A stretch of DNA of 64,000 nt from assembly GCF_003609645.1 (NCBI RefSeq), contig NZ_MCIB01000001.1, forward strand, positions 186,001 through 250,000, written 5' to 3'. Of this stretch, positions 1-7,812 are shown piece by piece (positions within the stretch are counted from its first letter, which is position 1; the number at the start of each line of letters is the position of its first letter). A model generated the notes under the pieces. The model saw nothing but the letters and a program-made list of their open reading frames with translations. It had not been told where the DNA came from and did not search any database. The translations under genes and the position numbers were made by a program. Source of the stretch: Thermohalobacter berrensis. Its GTDB lineage: Bacteria > Bacillota > Clostridia > Tissierellales > Thermohalobacteraceae.

Positions 1-179
1 ATAGAGAGTCAGAGGATTTAATAAACATAGGAGCATACAAAAAAGGAAATAATAAAAAGCTTGACAAGGCTGTTGAATCAATAGATAGAATTAACAGTTT
101 CTTGAGACAAGGCATAATGGAAAGTTTTAAAATGGAAGATACTTTAAGTTTATTAGAAGATATCTCTAAGGATATCTAA
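1..179 (+). CDS. fliI: Flagellar export ATPase FliI, C-terminal fragment
   Basis: This is the last 58 or so codons of a gene that begins before the window; the reading frame runs from base 3 and stops at TAA 177-179. The translated tail (REESEDLINIGAYKKG...SINRF-type helix then LLEDISKDI) resembles the C-terminal helical domain of the F1-like ATPase that powers flagellar type III export. The domain with the nucleotide-binding motifs is outside the window, so the call rests on this tail and on position directly before fliJ, which is the usual order in Firmicutes fla/che operons. The next gene starts 14 bases later. Confidence 0.85.
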   Translation, partial: RESEDLINIGAYKKGNNKKLDKAVESIDRINSFLRQGIMESFKMEDTLSLLEDISKDI

Positions 180-193
180 TGGGGTGATACTCT

Positions 194-631
194 GTGAAGA
201 AATTCATATTTAAAATGAACAACCTATTAGAATTTAAAGAACAAATTGAAAATAATAAAAAGGCTCATTATGTACAAGCTCTAAAGAAATATAGAACAGA
301 AAAACAAAAACTGGATAACTACATTATAAACAAAAAAAAGATTATCAATCAAAAAAATAAAGTCTCTGAAAATTCAACAATACTTGATTTGAAACATTAT
401 AGTTTATTTTTAACCCATGTAAATAAAAAAATAGAGAAACAAAAAGAAGTTGTTTTTACATATCAACAGGAATTAGATAACAGAAAAAAAGAACTTATAG
501 AGGCTTCAAAGGAAAAAAGAATGTTAGAAAAATTAAAGGAAAGACACTATGAAAATTATCTATATGAGGTTAAAAAAGAAGAGGATAAAATTACAGATGA
601 ATTAGTATCTTTTAAAAATAGTAAAAATTAG
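194..631 (+). CDS. fliJ: FliJ, flagellar export chaperone
   Basis: A 145-residue protein, almost entirely charged heptad-rich helix (KQ/EK-rich coiled coil) with no membrane segment, as expected for FliJ, the central stalk that couples the FliI ATPase hexamer to FlhA and escorts export chaperones. Length agrees with the family (about 145-150). I chose the GTG at 194 because GGGGTGAT lies just 5 bases upstream; an ATG seven codons in lacks such a site. It sits between fliI and the ylxF-like gene. FliJ is poorly conserved in sequence, so the identification depends on length, coiled coil and operon position. Confidence 0.88.
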   Translation: MKKFIFKMNNLLEFKEQIENNKKAHYVQALKKYRTEKQKLDNYIINKKKIINQKNKVSENSTILDLKHYSLFLTHVNKKIEKQKEVVFTYQQELDNRKKELIEASKEKRMLEKLKERHYENYLYEVKKEEDKITDELVSFKNSKN

Positions 632-643
632 TGGGGGTATATC

Positions 644-1876
644 ATGGTAAAAGAACAAAAACAAAACAATGTATTTAAAATAATAATAATCCTTTTTATA
701 GTTTTTATTTTAGTCCCCATAGGAATTATTTCTTTAATTTATTACAGTAATGATGCTTTTAGAACTTCTGCTAATAATTATTTAAGGAAAGTACCTGGTT
801 TTATAGGAGATCATTTTAAAAAGTATCCAACAGAGGAAGAAAGGGAAAGCAAAAAGCAATATTTGGCCCAATATTACTTATCCCTTAATGAAAAAAATGC
901 AGCAGATAAAATGTATATTATAAAACAGGAAGATGAATTATTGTATAACGATATAGTAAAATACATGGCAAATTACTCATCTAATAAGACTAAAAAAATA
1001 GTAGAACAGGTTAGAAATATTGAGTTAAGAAAGGATTTGCTTTTTTCCATCTATGAAGAAGTAATAAATGAAAAAGAATCTAAAATAAAAAATGAGGCTG
1101 AAACTCTGGAAAATTTACAATTATATTTAGCAGTAAATGAAATAGAGAATATATTAGCAGAAAGTGAAGATGGATTAAATTATATATTATCTCTAATCCA
1201 TTTAATGGATGAACAAATAGTGGCCGACATTCTTTATTATCTAGATCAAAATAAGAGGATGCAAATAATATCATCTATTAATAATGTTAATAAACGTCAA
1301 CAACTTGATATTCTACTTCTACAAAAAGAAATAAGAAATAATGAACTAAAGAAAATAGCTAAAGAATATGAACAAAAAGACCCTTATGAAGCATTTAGAG
1401 AATTAGGTAATACAGAAATTTATTCAATGGAAGAACTAGCAATAATATTTATGAATTTACATGTAAAAAATGCTGCAGAAATACTTAAATTTAGTACAGA
1501 TAATCAATTTCTGGATGAACTTTTTACAGAAATAAGAGAAGAAGAAAGACTATTAGGAGTTAAAGATTCCTATACAATAAAAATTAATAAAGCAATAAAT
1601 GCAATAAAAGATTATGAGAGTAAAGTAGACAAACTTGTAAACATTTATGAAAAAATGAATCCTCAGGAAGTGGCAAATATTGTAGAAAAAATGATGATAA
1701 ATGATAATAGGGTTACATTATTCGAAATTGGACCCGATTTTCAATATCAAATTTCAGATTCAACAATAATTTTAGACATATTAAGTAGAATAAAAAGGAA
1801 TAATCTATCTGAGATATTAAATTATTTAGACACAAGAAAGGCAGCTGAAATAACAAAAAGGCTTGCCATTGAATAA
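644..1876 (+). CDS. YlxF/MotE-like flagellar membrane protein, unusually long
   Basis: A 410-residue protein in the ylxF slot between fliJ and fliK. It has one N-terminal membrane segment (about residues 12-33, IIIILFIVFILVPIGIISLI) followed by a long charged helical region. The C-terminal part has helix-pair segments like MgtE-N/FliG folds: about residues 336-350 (EKMNPQEVANIVEKM) and 382-407 (LSEILNYLDTRKAAEITKRL). Similar-looking segments occur near 184-215 and 261-282. YlxF and its relative MotE are usually around 200 residues, so this copy is about twice the usual length. A role at the motor/export base is inferred from position; the molecular function is not known. The ribosome-binding site is weak (GGGGGTATATC). 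Confidence 0.75.
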   Translation: MVKEQKQNNVFKIIIILFIVFILVPIGIISLIYYSNDAFRTSANNYLRKVPGFIGDHFKKYPTEEERESKKQYLAQYYLSLNEKNAADKMYIIKQEDELLYNDIVKYMANYSSNKTKKIVEQVRNIELRKDLLFSIYEEVINEKESKIKNEAETLENLQLYLAVNEIENILAESEDGLNYILSLIHLMDEQIVADILYYLDQNKRMQIISSINNVNKRQQLDILLLQKEIRNNELKKIAKEYEQKDPYEAFRELGNTEIYSMEELAIIFMNLHVKNAAEILKFSTDNQFLDELFTEIREEERLLGVKDSYTIKINKAINAIKDYESKVDKLVNIYEKMNPQEVANIVEKMMINDNRVTLFEIGPDFQYQISDSTIILDILSRIKRNNLSEILNYLDTRKAAEITKRLAIE

Positions 1877-1907
1877 AAAAATAACTTCATAGAAAGGAGG
1901 TGAAAAG

Positions 1908-3338
1908 ATGAGAAATGGTGGTAATGTTTTAGCAGTTAACCAATTTAATAATTTTCTTAATGATGAAAAGATAAATAAACAAAATAAAGGTAATAAAACA
2001 TCTTTTGAATCAATATTAGATTTAGCAAATAAAACCCATAATGATAAAAAATATAGGAATAAATCAAAGGACAATAAAATCAAACAAAATATTAATAAAG
2101 AAACAAAAGTAAATGATAGTAAAAAAGATAATAGAAATATAAAAACAAGTAGCAAGAATAGTATAAAAGAAATAACAAAAAATAAAACATCAGAAAATGA
2201 AATAAAAAAACCAACTAAAAAAAATGATACAAAAATGGAGAATACAAAGAATAAAACTAAAGAGGAAGATACTAAGCTCATTGTTTTAAATGAAGAATTA
2301 AAAAGACTAATGTTAATGTTAGATAAAGTCTTAAAAAATAAGCCAGAAAAAGAATCATCTATTAATATTAAGTTAACAAAAAAAGCCTATAATTTAATTA
2401 ATGAAATTAAAAAACTACTACAAGCATTAAAATCTACCAATGATTTTAATAATTTAAAAATTAAGTCTAATATAGAGATAATGGATAATATTGAAGATAT
2501 ACTAGTAATGTTAGAAAAAACAAAAGAAGGGAAACAAATTAAGCTTTCTAAGGAAAATTTGGAAAATATTAAAAATGATTTAAAAAATAATATCTATAAA
2601 CTTAATTACAATATACAAGAAAATGAGAAGAAAAATAATGTTACTTTTGAAAAAAGAATACTAAATAGTAAAGATACTGAATTAATCCAAAACAATATAA
2701 AAAATAGTAGAGAAAAATTAGAGTTAAAAAATGAAAATAATAATTTTAATAAACTAGTAAAAATAAGTACGAATTCAACAAATGATTCTAAAAACATACA
2801 GAATTTAGAAGCACAGATAGTAACTAGAACAAATTCTCAAATATTAAAGAATACTCAAGCTACTATTCCTAATCAAGAGAATTTAAATAAAGCGTCTGTA
2901 ACTGATAAATATAATCTTATAAATCAAATTATTAAACAGGCAAAAGTAAATGTAAATGGTAATGAATCACAAGTTAAAATAAAACTAAAGCCTGATATAT
3001 TAGGTGAAATGACACTTAAAGTTACAATGGAAAAAGGGCTAGCAACTGCTAAAGCTGTTGTAGAAAGCTATTATGTAAAAGAGGTGCTAGAGTCAAATTT
3101 ACATCAGTTAAAAGAAAGTCTTAAAGAACAGGGAGTTAAAATTGAAACCTTCGAAGTTACTGTAGGTAAGGATACAAGCTTTAGTAATAATAATTCAAAT
3201 AATTGGAATATGGGAAGAAATAGACAGTTTAAAGGAAAGTCAAAAATTATTAAAGAAGAAAACCTATATGAAGATGCAGTAATAATTGAGCAAGAGAAAA
3301 GCAATTTTGGCTTGGGAAGGATTGATTTAATTATTTAG
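1908..3338 (+). CDS. fliK: FliK, flagellar hook-length control protein
   Basis: A 476-residue protein with the two-part FliK layout. The first ~340 residues are low-complexity, very rich in Lys and Asn and probably disordered, serving as the secreted ruler. The C-terminal Flg_hook domain spans about residues 345-425, with the family core VKIKLKPDILGEMTLKVTME and then GVKIETFEVTVG. That domain binds FlhB and switches export from hook to filament substrates. The ATG at 1908 follows a near-perfect AAAGGAGGTGA. flgD starts 11 bases after the stop. The extreme Lys/Asn bias follows the AT-rich genome and is not evidence of transfer. Confidence 0.93.
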   Translation: MRNGGNVLAVNQFNNFLNDEKINKQNKGNKTSFESILDLANKTHNDKKYRNKSKDNKIKQNINKETKVNDSKKDNRNIKTSSKNSIKEITKNKTSENEIKKPTKKNDTKMENTKNKTKEEDTKLIVLNEELKRLMLMLDKVLKNKPEKESSINIKLTKKAYNLINEIKKLLQALKSTNDFNNLKIKSNIEIMDNIEDILVMLEKTKEGKQIKLSKENLENIKNDLKNNIYKLNYNIQENEKKNNVTFEKRILNSKDTELIQNNIKNSREKLELKNENNNFNKLVKISTNSTNDSKNIQNLEAQIVTRTNSQILKNTQATIPNQENLNKASVTDKYNLINQIIKQAKVNVNGNESQVKIKLKPDILGEMTLKVTMEKGLATAKAVVESYYVKEVLESNLHQLKESLKEQGVKIETFEVTVGKDTSFSNNNSNNWNMGRNRQFKGKSKIIKEENLYEDAVIIEQEKSNFGLGRIDLII

Positions 3339-3349
3339 GAGGTAAAGGA

Positions 3350-3808
3350 ATGGCAATAGAAAGCACCCAAAATGATACTTTATGGTATAACTTTGAAAAA
3401 ACACAAAAAAAATCAACAACAGATAAAAAAGAAAATAAAAATAAAGGTGTTTTAGGCAAAGATGCTTTTTTAAGATTATTAGTTACACAAATGAAGAACC
3501 AAGATCCTTTAAGTCCTATGGATAATAAAGAGGTTATTTCACAAATGGCTCAGTTTAGCACTCTAGAACAGTTACAAAATATAGATAAAAACCTACAAAA
3601 ATCTCAAGAAGAAATAAAAAATAGTATTGAAAATTTAAATAATACATATAAAGAAAATCAACAAAGCATAAAAGAATTGATTGAAAATGCATACAATTCT
3701 TATACAACTAATCATGATACTTTAATCAAAAAGCAAGAAGAGATCATAAATAGTTTAGACACAATTAGTGATTCTTTAAATTCTAACAGCGAGAATGGAA
3801 GCCAATAA
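3350..3808 (+). CDS. flgD: FlgD, hook-cap / hook assembly scaffold
   Basis: 152 residues. The conserved N-terminal FlgD signature is clear at about residues 35-83: LGKDAFLRLLVTQMKNQDP, then MDNKEVISQMAQFSTLEQ. FlgD caps the growing hook and lets FlgE subunits polymerise. This is the short Firmicutes form, which lacks the Tudor/Fn3-like domains of the ~230-residue enteric protein; the remainder here is a charged coiled-coil tail. The start has a good AGGAGGTAAAGG site. It lies between fliK and the TIGR02530-type gene, the standard order in this operon. Confidence 0.93.
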   Translation: MAIESTQNDTLWYNFEKTQKKSTTDKKENKNKGVLGKDAFLRLLVTQMKNQDPLSPMDNKEVISQMAQFSTLEQLQNIDKNLQKSQEEIKNSIENLNNTYKENQQSIKELIENAYNSYTTNHDTLIKKQEEIINSLDTISDSLNSNSENGSQ

Positions 3809-3821
3809 TGGAGTGGTCTTT

Positions 3822-4199
3822 ATGGACAAGCTAAATTTAAATAAAATAAATAATAATATCATAAAAAATAGGTATTCAGTTGCTAACAATAATGTTAAAT
3901 ATAAAAAAAGTTTTGAAGAAGTTTTTAATCAAATAAAAAATAATAATAGTGTTAAATTTTCAAAACATGCTCAAGAGAGAATGAAGTTAAGAAATATTAA
4001 CTTAAACAGTGAACAGATAAAATCTATAGAAAAGGCCATAGATAAAGCTGCAAACAAAGGTGTAAAAGAAGCTTTAATACTAATGAATAATACAGCTTTT
4101 ATTGCAAGTATAAACAATAGAACTATAATTACTACTGCAACTGAAGACCAGTTAAAAGAAAATGTGTTTACAAATATAGATGGAGCCGTAATAATATAG
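3822..4199 (+). CDS. Flagellar operon protein of the TIGR02530 (flg_new) type
   Basis: 125 residues from the ATG at 3822, which has GGAGTGG upstream; a longer in-frame start at 3795 would overlap flgD and has no ribosome-binding site. The C-terminal two thirds fits the small family found beside flgD/flgE in Firmicutes and spirochaetes: VKFSKHAQERMKLRNI, then AANKGVKEALILMNNTAFIA, and the ending ENVFTNIDGAVII. No enzyme motif or membrane segment is visible. Biochemical function is unknown to me; co-location with hook genes suggests a hook-assembly role, which is inference. Confidence 0.85.
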   Translation: MDKLNLNKINNNIIKNRYSVANNNVKYKKSFEEVFNQIKNNNSVKFSKHAQERMKLRNINLNSEQIKSIEKAIDKAANKGVKEALILMNNTAFIASINNRTIITTATEDQLKENVFTNIDGAVII

Positions 4200-4275
4200 C
4201 TGGACCTTTTAAAGGAGGCTATTTATGCTTGACTGACAGATGGCATAATACGGCTTAAAAAGGAGGTCATTTATT
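4200..4275 (+). promoter_or_regulatory. flgE leader with a duplicated ribosome-binding site and tiny ORF
   Basis: The gap holds two similar start signals: AAAGGAGGCTATTTATG (SD at 4211-4219, ATG 4225) and AAAGGAGGTCATTTATTATG for flgE itself. The first would translate only Met-Leu-Asp before TGA at 4234-4236; another ATG-GCA-TAA follows at 4240-4248. TTATGC (4223-4228) can pair with GCATAA (4243-4248). Whether ribosomes use the first site is unknown. Confidence 0.5.
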
Positions 4276-5709
4276 ATGATGAGGTCAATGTATTCAGGTG
4301 TTTCAGGTTTAAAAGTACATCAATTAAAAATGGATGTAATAGGCAATAATATAGCCAATGTAAATACAGTTGGATACAAAAAGGGACAAGTTACCTTTCA
4401 AGAGGTATTTAGTCAAGTAGTTAAAGGTGCAGGTGCTCCACAAGGGGGAAGAGGAGGAACGAACCCTCAACAAATTGGTTTAGGATTAAAAGTTGGAGCA
4501 ATAAATACTGTACATACAAAAGGGTCAACCCAAAGGACTGATAATCCTACGGATTTAATGATAGATGGTGAAGGATTTTTTATTGTCTCAGATGATCCCA
4601 ATGCTGAAAATAGATATTATACAAGGGCTGGGAATTTTGCATTAGATAAAGAGGGTTACCTTGTAACCCCTGATGGATATAAGGTTTTAGGTTATAAGTA
4701 TGATGAAAATGGAAATTGGACAAGCGAAATCACACCTATTAAAATAAATAGATCAGAAACTGTAGCACCAACTACAACAAAGAATATAGAAATAAGAGAT
4801 AATTTAGATTCAACGGCTGAACTTCCTTTTAAAGTAATTGAAGATAGTACATCTCCTGGTACTTACAAACTTGTTAGAGATGATGAGGGAGTTTATGTAA
4901 CCGATACTATTATAAAAGACAGTCATGGAAATTCTTATACAGTTAAAGTTGAATTTATGAAAGCTATAACTGTTGATGGTACATCATTAAATCCAGCAGA
5001 TTATAAAAATGATGAATTTGGAAGCTATGCTACACAACCAACTATTGATTGGAGTTCCAATAAATGGATAATGAATATAAAAAGTATAGAAGGATTACCT
5101 TCAGGAGCTAGTTTTCAAATATCACCAACGGATGAACCTCAAGAAATAACATTTGATAATAATGGAGAGTTAGCTTCAGGTGGTAATTTAACAATAGAAT
5201 TTACAGGAAGTCCTGATTTACCAGTTGGATTTGGAGAATATGATGAAACTAGTGGTACCTATAGTAATGAAATAAGTATTGATTATACTCAGTTAACACA
5301 ATATGCTAATGAATTTGATGCAAAGCCATATGCTATAGAGGGTAATAGTGCTGGCAGCTTAGACAGTTTTGCAATAGGAGCTAATGGAGTGATAACAGGT
5401 AGCTTTACTAATGGAGAAAAGAAAGCTTTAGGGCAAATAGCATTAGCTAAATTTGACAATCCTATGGGACTTCAAAAAGTAGGAAATAACTTTTTTGAAA
5501 ACACACCAAACTCAGGTGAACCACAGGTTGGTAAACCTGCAAATAGTGGCTTTGGATCGATAAATCCTGGAACCTTAGAAATGTCAAATGTAGATTTATC
5601 TATGGAGTTTACAGAAATGATAAAAACCCAGAGAGGCTTTCAAGCTAACTCAAGGGTAATAACTACTACTGATGAAATGTTACAAGAATTAGTAAATATG
5701 AAAAGATAA
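4276..5709 (+). CDS. flgE: FlgE, flagellar hook protein
   Basis: 477 residues with both ends of the axial-protein fold. The N-terminal D0/D1 motif is SMYSGVSGLKVHQLKMDVIG then NNIANVNTVGYKK, and the C-terminal return helix is MEFTEMIKTQRGFQANSRVI. The middle, about residues 130-400, is the variable surface domain. FlgE polymerises into the hook that joins rod and filament. Export is by the type III apparatus, so no signal peptide is expected or seen. Two adjacent ATGs follow a strong AAAAAGGAGGTCAT; I use the first. A perfect hairpin follows the gene, and the flbD/swrD gene usually found next in Firmicutes is absent. Confidence 0.95.
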   Translation: MMRSMYSGVSGLKVHQLKMDVIGNNIANVNTVGYKKGQVTFQEVFSQVVKGAGAPQGGRGGTNPQQIGLGLKVGAINTVHTKGSTQRTDNPTDLMIDGEGFFIVSDDPNAENRYYTRAGNFALDKEGYLVTPDGYKVLGYKYDENGNWTSEITPIKINRSETVAPTTTKNIEIRDNLDSTAELPFKVIEDSTSPGTYKLVRDDEGVYVTDTIIKDSHGNSYTVKVEFMKAITVDGTSLNPADYKNDEFGSYATQPTIDWSSNKWIMNIKSIEGLPSGASFQISPTDEPQEITFDNNGELASGGNLTIEFTGSPDLPVGFGEYDETSGTYSNEISIDYTQLTQYANEFDAKPYAIEGNSAGSLDSFAIGANGVITGSFTNGEKKALGQIALAKFDNPMGLQKVGNNFFENTPNSGEPQVGKPANSGFGSINPGTLEMSNVDLSMEFTEMIKTQRGFQANSRVITTTDEMLQELVNMKR

Positions 5710-5714
5710 TATTT

Positions 5715-5744
5715 AGTTGGGTAGACTTTTAAGTCTACCCAACT
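5715..5744 (+). other. Perfect hairpin after flgE, without a U-tract
   Basis: AGTTGGGTAGACTT (5715-5728) is the exact reverse complement of AAGTCTACCCAACT (5731-5744), giving about 13 pairs with a 4-base loop. It is not followed by a run of T on either strand (next bases AGAATGTACT), so it does not fit a standard intrinsic terminator. It could be an mRNA stability or processing element between the hook and motor genes. The rest of the gap up to motA (5745-5824) is AT-rich with no gene. Confidence 0.7.
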
Positions 5745-5824
5745 AGAATGTACTAACATATGATGCAAGCTTAATATTCAATTAAATAATATAAAACTAT
5801 AGTACAAGAAATGAGGTGTAGTTA

Positions 5825-6610
5825 TTGGATTTAGCAACTGCTATAGGTTTTATTATAGGCATTGGTTTTATGATATGGGGAATTACTCTTACCGGTGAGG
5901 TTACTACATTCTTTCATATACCTTCTATAGTAATTGTTTTAGGTGGAACTGTTGCAGCAACCTTTATAAGTTTTCCATTAAAAAAGGTATTTAAAACTAT
6001 AAAGGTTGTTAAAAATGCTTTTATTGAAAAGACTATAGAGCCAGTTGAAATAATACAAAATATTATAGAATTATCAAATGTTGCAAGAAGGGAAGGGCTT
6101 CTAGCTTTAGAGGAAGCTGCAGAAAGTATTGATGATGAGTTTTTAAAAAAAGGAATTATTTTAATAGTTGATGGAACAGACCCTGAGCTAGTAAGAAATA
6201 TTTTGGAAACAGAAGTAGCATTCCTTGAAGAAAGACATGGTGAAGGTCAAAACATATTTCAGACTATGGGAGGTTTTTCTCCTGCTTTTGGTATGATAGG
6301 AACATTAATTGGACTAATTAATATGTTAAAAGACTTAGATGATCCTTCAGGTATAGGTCCTAATATGTCAGTTGCATTGATTACTACTTTTTATGGATCC
6401 CTTTTTGCCAATTTAATATTTTTACCACTAGCTAATAAATTAAAAGGCAGAAGCAGAGAAGAAATTCTTGTTAAAGAGTTGATATTAGAAGGACTTCTTT
6501 CGATACAAGCTGGTGAAAACCCTAGGATAATAGAGGAAAAATTAAAAACATTTTTATCTCCCGAGCAAAGGAAAAATATGAAATTAGAAGCTGAAAGTGA
6601 GGGAGCTTAA
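5825..6610 (+). CDS. motA: MotA, flagellar stator channel subunit
   Basis: 261 residues, TTG start at 5825 behind ATGAGGTGTAG. Four membrane segments in the MotA pattern: two near the N terminus (about 3-22 and 32-52), a cytoplasmic loop with charged torque-generating residues, and two near 150-200. The conserved prolines of the channel are seen in GGFSPAFGMIGTLIG and in the stretch ending FLPLANKLKGRSREE. MotA pentamers surround a MotB dimer and turn ion flow into torque on FliG. motB follows with no gap. Sequence alone does not settle whether protons or sodium drive it. Confidence 0.94.
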   Translation: MDLATAIGFIIGIGFMIWGITLTGEVTTFFHIPSIVIVLGGTVAATFISFPLKKVFKTIKVVKNAFIEKTIEPVEIIQNIIELSNVARREGLLALEEAAESIDDEFLKKGIILIVDGTDPELVRNILETEVAFLEERHGEGQNIFQTMGGFSPAFGMIGTLIGLINMLKDLDDPSGIGPNMSVALITTFYGSLFANLIFLPLANKLKGRSREEILVKELILEGLLSIQAGENPRIIEEKLKTFLSPEQRKNMKLEAESEGA

Positions 6611-7360
6611 TTGAATAGAAAGAGAAGAAGTAGCACAAATAATGAAACAAAAAATGATTGGATGCTTACATATAGTGATATGGTAACTTTACTCCTTTGC
6701 TTTTTTGTTTTACTTTTTTCCTTTTCAAAAATAGATGCTCAAAAATTTCAAGCTATAATTAGATCATTCCAAGGTTCTTTAGGAGTATTAGAAGGTGGAA
6801 AAACAATAGAAGAAATTCCCTATATCAATAATGGTAATTTACCAAGTGATTTAACTACTGTTGAAAGGGAAGAGTTAGAGGACTTTAGGGTGTTAAAGGC
6901 TCATATTGAAGAGTATGCAAAGGAAAAGGGAATAGAAAATAAAATAATTGTAGAGATAGAGGAAAGAGGTTTAATAATAAGGGTACTTGATAATCTTTTC
7001 TTTGACTCTGGAAAGGCTGATATTAAACATCAAGCTAAAGAGGTTTTATTATATATTGGAGATGTTTTAAAAGAGGATAAGTTTAAAGATAAACATATAA
7101 AAATAGAAGGACATACTGATACTGACCCTATTAATACTTACAGGTTTCCTTCAAACTGGGAACTTTCTGCTATTAGAGCAACAAATGTTTTAAGATTTCT
7201 TATCGAAAAAAAGGATATAGATGGTAGTAGGATATCCTCGGCAGGATATGCTTACTATAGACCTGTTGCTTCAAATGATACTCCTGAAAACAAAGCTAAA
7301 AATAGAAGGGTAGATATAGTTATACTTAAATCTTCATATGGAGAATGGGAACCAGAATAA
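6611..7360 (+). CDS. motB: MotB, flagellar stator plug/peptidoglycan anchor
   Basis: 249 residues with a TTG start immediately after the motA stop and AGGGAG 5 bases upstream. A single membrane segment at about 24-41 carries the essential ion-binding aspartate, D23, in LTYSDMVTLLLCFF. The OmpA-like peptidoglycan-binding domain covers about 115-245, with FFDSGKADIKHQAKE, IKIEGHTDTDPI and NRRVDIVIL. The motif after the aspartate (FFVLLFSFSKID) looks closer to MotS-type sodium stators than to B. subtilis MotB, but that is a resemblance noted by eye. Works with MotA at the cell wall to hold the stator. Confidence 0.94.
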   Translation: MNRKRRSSTNNETKNDWMLTYSDMVTLLLCFFVLLFSFSKIDAQKFQAIIRSFQGSLGVLEGGKTIEEIPYINNGNLPSDLTTVEREELEDFRVLKAHIEEYAKEKGIENKIIVEIEERGLIIRVLDNLFFDSGKADIKHQAKEVLLYIGDVLKEDKFKDKHIKIEGHTDTDPINTYRFPSNWELSAIRATNVLRFLIEKKDIDGSRISSAGYAYYRPVASNDTPENKAKNRRVDIVILKSSYGEWEPE

Positions 7361-7379
7361 ATAGAAGGAGTTGACTATA

Positions 7380-7799
7380 TTGAGTACAAAAAAAATTATA
7401 ATTATTTCAGCAGTTTCTTTTTTTCTATTACTGCTAATTGCAGCAATAGTTTTTGGTATTTTTTATTTAAATGGGACTAATCCACCAAAAGAATCACCTG
7501 CTGAAAAGTATTACTTTGATGTAGGAGAAATGTATTGTAATTTAAAGGATACAGGCAGAATTGCGAAACTAAATATAACAATAGAAGTTACAGATGAAGA
7601 ATTAATTGAGGTATTTACTAATAAAGACTTTTTAATTAAAGATGAAATAAATAAGATTATAAGAAGTAAAAATGAAGAAGACATTGAAGGAAGTAATGGA
7701 CAAATTATGTTGCAAGAAGAAATAACAAAAACATTAAAAGAGATTTTTCAAAATGATAAAATAAATAACATATATTTCAAAGAATTTATTGTTCAGTAG
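7380..7799 (+). CDS. fliL: FliL, basal-body-associated stator protein
   Basis: 139 residues from the TTG at 7380. An upstream in-frame TTG at 7371 directly abuts the AAGGAG site, whereas 7380 is 9 bases from it, so the later start is preferred. A single N-terminal membrane anchor (about residues 5-28) is followed by a periplasmic/extracellular domain with KYYFDVGEMYCNLKD and, near the end, a TLKEIFQNDKINNIYFKEFI segment typical of FliL. FliL surrounds the stator and supports torque under load. It lies between motB and fliM as usual. Confidence 0.88.
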   Translation: MSTKKIIIISAVSFFLLLLIAAIVFGIFYLNGTNPPKESPAEKYYFDVGEMYCNLKDTGRIAKLNITIEVTDEELIEVFTNKDFLIKDEINKIIRSKNEEDIEGSNGQIMLQEEITKTLKEIFQNDKINNIYFKEFIVQ

Positions 7800-7812
7800 G
7801 GAGGTATAGCTA

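Noticed and set aside
2041-2280. Repeat-like A-rich stretch in fliK
   Set aside because: Low-complexity coding sequence of the FliK ruler, with no exact tandem unit.
1826-2281. A 151-codon reading frame on the minus strand, Phe/Leu/Ser-rich
   Set aside because: It is the shadow of the Lys/Asn-rich fliK coding region; composition is that of a complement of AAA/AAT codons and there is no ribosome-binding site.
5715-5744. flgE hairpin as an intrinsic terminator
   Set aside because: No T-run follows on either strand; recorded as a hairpin of unknown role instead.
5745-5824. SigD-type promoter before motA
   Set aside because: I looked for TAAA-N15-GCCGATAT and saw nothing close.
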